The notes beneath the pieces are model-generated. The model was not told the DNA's origin. It was given only the letters and a program-made list of their open reading frames with translations, and searched no databases. A DNA stretch of 7,517 bases from an archaeon (lineage in GTDB: Archaea > Nanobdellota > Nanobdellia > Pacearchaeales > GW2011-AR1). This document shows, in pieces, positions 6,170-7,517 of this stretch (its first letter is position 1; every line of letters starts with the position of its first letter). The position numbers and the translations under genes were made by a program. The stretch is from positions 1-7,517 of the forward strand of contig DAHVOT010000034.1 in assembly GCA_027318675.1 (NCBI GenBank), written 5' to 3'.

Positions 6170-6175
6170 CCTTGA

Positions 6176-6259
6176 GCGAGTGTGCCGGAGTGGTCAAACG
6201 GGCTGGACTTAAGATCCAGTAGCTTATTGCTTGCGAAGGTTCGAACCCTTTCACTCGCA
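6176..6259 (+). tRNA. tRNA-Leu (anticodon UAA)
   Basis: Class II tRNA drawn by hand. Acceptor stem GCGAGTG (6176-6182) pairs perfectly with CACTCGC (6252-6258), with discriminator A at 6259. The D-arm has a CCG/CGG stem (6185-6187 with 6199-6201) and GG in the loop (6192-6193). Anticodon stem CTGGA/TCCAG (6203-6207 with 6215-6219) carries the loop CTTAAGA, giving anticodon TAA at 6210-6212. A long variable arm (6220-6234) can form a short AGC/GCT stem. The T-arm is GAAGG/CCTTT around TTCGAAC (6240-6246). The long variable arm, A73 and UAA anticodon identify leucine; it reads UUA/UUG. CCA is not encoded, and the loop is 7 nt with no intron. A protein gene starts 22 nt downstream, suggesting cotranscription. 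Confidence 0.97.
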
Positions 6260-6264
6260 TTCAC

Positions 6265-6271
6265 GAGGGAG
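6265..6271 (+). promoter_or_regulatory. Shine-Dalgarno site after the tRNA
   Basis: GAGGGAG ends 10 nt before the ATG at 6282 and lies just past the tRNA 3' end. It decides the start of the following gene: the longer reading frame opens with a TTG at 6231 inside the tRNA and is rejected. It is the only clear ribosome binding site before a start codon in this window. Confidence 0.75.
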
Positions 6272-6281
6272 AAACAAAAAG

Positions 6282-6788
6282 ATGGAAGAACAAAGAGAGT
6301 TTCAGTATAATACAAAACAAGAAAATAAATACAAAGGTCCTGATAATCCTCCAATTGTAATTAAGGTAATTTCTATTCTTCATTATATAAATTCAGGATT
6401 GTACATTTTAGTTGGATTAGCACTGATAATCTTTTCAAAATATATTATAAACCAAATAACAGGATTAGGAGATACCAGTTTTGGATTAGAAGAGTTGGCT
6501 AATTTTCAGGAACTTGACGAGGGTGTTCTTAAAATAAGTATTTTTGTAATGGGCTTTCTTTTCATTGGACTTTCTTTTCTTAATTTCTTTGTAGCGAGAG
6601 ATTTATGGAGATTAAAAAACTGGGCAAGAATAATTGCAGTTGTAATTGCTTTAGTGAGTTCTACAGCTCAAATATATAATATGGTTTCAGGTGCAACACT
6701 TATGCAGATAATAAATCTTGCAATTAATATTTTTATAATTGGGTATCTTGTATTTTTCCAGGAAGCTAAAGAGGCTTTTAAGAAATAA
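6282..6788 (+). CDS. four-helix membrane protein of unknown function
   Basis: 168 residues from the ATG at 6282, chosen because of the Shine-Dalgarno site 10 nt before it and because the in-frame extension would read through the tRNA. A hydrophilic head (1-24) is followed by four likely membrane helices at about 29-51, 83-104, 114-135 and 140-158, with a polar/acidic loop at 58-82. The segment ARDLWRLKNWARIIAVV (105-121), a basic/aromatic loop entering helix 3, resembles small uncharacterised archaeal and bacterial four-helix proteins that share a (G/D)LW..K.WAR motif. No catalytic or transport motif is visible. It is probably transcribed from the tRNA-Leu promoter, because there is no room for its own promoter outside the tRNA. 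It is convergent with prs, with 9 bp between. Confidence 0.85.
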   Translation: MEEQREFQYNTKQENKYKGPDNPPIVIKVISILHYINSGLYILVGLALIIFSKYIINQITGLGDTSFGLEELANFQELDEGVLKISIFVMGFLFIGLSFLNFFVARDLWRLKNWARIIAVVIALVSSTAQIYNMVSGATLMQIINLAINIFIIGYLVFFQEAKEAFKK

Positions 6789-6799
6789 GTTTATTTTTT
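6789..6799 (+). terminator. oligo-T terminator after the membrane-protein gene
   Basis: GTTTATTTTTT immediately after the stop codon, with a run of six T (6794-6799) reaching the last codons of the convergent prs gene. It is consistent with archaeal oligo-T termination without a hairpin. Confidence 0.45.
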
Positions 6800-7517
6800 A
6801 ATCAAACATCTCAGAAATAGAAATTCCTTTTTGAGCCCTATATATTGCTTCCGCAAAAGCAGGAGTCATATCAATAACTTCTATTTTTTCATCTCCTTCT
6901 TTTGGGACATAATGAGTATTGCTTGTCATAAAAACATCAAAGTTTTTAATAATACATTCTGTTCCTTCTGTGAATAATCCGTGCGTTGAATATGCCAAAG
7001 TTTTTTTTGCTCCATTCTCTTTTAATTTATTTTTGGATTCTATTAATGTTCCTCCTGAATCGCATATATCGTCTAAAATTAAAACATCTTTTTCATTAAC
7101 ATTTCCTACAAACCACATTTTATCTATCTGTCCAGGTTTTTTTCTGAATTTATGAGTGAATGCGAAGTCATAATTATGTTTAAGAGAATCTGAGAGATTT
7201 GCTTCTTGCATTCTTTTTACAAAAGCCATTCCTCTTTGAACGCCTCCTGCATCAGGAGAAACAATTACCAAATTTTCTAAGTCTGAATAATGATTTTTTC
7301 TTAAGTATTCCACAACAGTAGGAAAACTATAAAGGTTGTCTATTGGTACAGATTCATCATAAAAACCTTGAATTTGTGGAGAGTTCATATCCATTGTAAT
7401 TATTCTCTCTGTTTTTCTTGAAAAAAGTGATTTTGCCAATGCTCTTGCAGAGATTGGGACTTTGGATTTATCTTTTCTGTCTTGTCTAGACCAATTCATA
7501 GTAGGAAGAACATAACT
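6798..7517 (-). CDS. prs: ribose-phosphate pyrophosphokinase (PRPP synthase), 5' partial
   Basis: Makes phosphoribosyl pyrophosphate from ribose 5-phosphate and ATP for nucleotide, His and Trp synthesis; cytoplasmic. The frame stays open to the window edge (codons for SYVLPT precede the internal Met at 7499), so the gene continues to the right. About 240 codons are present, with roughly 70 N-terminal ones missing if it has the usual length of about 300. Signatures in order: SRQDRK (ATP-binding RQD), MDMNSPQIQGFY, VIVSPDAGGVQR (Mg/ribose-phosphate region), the flexible-loop region FTHKFRKKPGQ, and the PRPP-binding loop VLILDDICDSGGTL. The position usually held by His in the DLH motif, a described Mg-ATP ligand in bacterial enzymes, is Asn here (codon AAC). 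The stop lies 9 bp from the convergent membrane-protein gene. Confidence 0.93.
   Translation of the reverse strand, partial: SYVLPTMNWSRQDRKDKSKVPISARALAKSLFSRKTERIITMDMNSPQIQGFYDESVPIDNLYSFPTVVEYLRKNHYSDLENLVIVSPDAGGVQRGMAFVKRMQEANLSDSLKHNYDFAFTHKFRKKPGQIDKMWFVGNVNEKDVLILDDICDSGGTLIESKNKLKENGAKKTLAYSTHGLFTEGTECIIKNFDVFMTSNTHYVPKEGDEKIEVIDMTPAFAEAIYRAQKGISISEMFD

Noticed and set aside
6231..6281. N-terminal extension of the four-helix membrane protein starting at a TTG
   Set aside because: It would begin inside the tRNA variable and T arms; the ATG at 6282 has a Shine-Dalgarno site and a normal N-terminus.
6139..6354. Minus-strand open frame across the tRNA
   Set aside because: It overlaps a well-formed tRNA and the start of the membrane-protein gene and shows no protein-like signature.
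6919..7155. Plus-strand open frame of 78 codons
   Set aside because: It is opposite the highly conserved PRPP-binding loop region of prs.

Overview
This 7.5-kb window looks like chromosomal DNA from a small-genome, AT-rich archaeon, most plausibly of the DPANN type (Woesearchaeota/Pacearchaeota-like). The reasons are the low GC content, a tRNA-Leu with no encoded CCA, archaeal TATA boxes about 25 nt before start codons with no leader (leaderless mRNAs), and membrane-anchored surface proteins with Cys-rich repeats and a pilin-like N-terminal module that I associate with these lineages. The lineage is an inference from memory; no search was run.

Layout. (1) 20-352 (+): small, unrecognised, probably two-helix membrane protein, possibly the last gene of an operon entering from the left. 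(2) 349-1185 (-): tRNA-dihydrouridine synthase, convergent with gene 1 and overlapping its stop codon. (3) 1186-1233: a very short divergent promoter with one palindromic TATA box equidistant from both start codons. (4) 1234-1704 (+) and 1745-5098 (+): two tandem genes sharing the same membrane-anchored, pilin-like N-terminal module of about 140 residues. In the second gene it is followed by four Cys-rich modules, a glycoside-hydrolase-like region resembling DUF4838 with a GH67/GH20-type N-terminal domain, and a right-handed beta-helix. (5) 5116-6051 (-): convergent membrane-anchored protein with five Cys-rich repeats in an alternating A-B-A-B-A pattern and a separate conserved C-terminal domain. 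(6) 6176-6259 (+): tRNA-Leu(UAA), followed 22 nt later by a four-helix membrane protein (6282-6788) that has a Shine-Dalgarno site, as expected if it is translated from a tRNA-mRNA transcript. (7) 6798-7517 (-): ribose-phosphate pyrophosphokinase, cut off by the window edge at its N-terminus.

The housekeeping genes (dus, tRNA-Leu, prs) flank a cell-surface block at 1234-6051. The most interesting object is the 1117-residue protein, which joins a pilin-like anchor, disulfide-rich spacers, a probable carbohydrate-active region and a beta-helix, and has about 16 N-glycosylation sequons. With its short paralogue just upstream and a second Cys-rich surface protein convergent to it, the block may display a glycan-binding or glycan-cleaving module on the cell surface. 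That role is a hypothesis: the domain architecture can be seen in the sequence, the function cannot.
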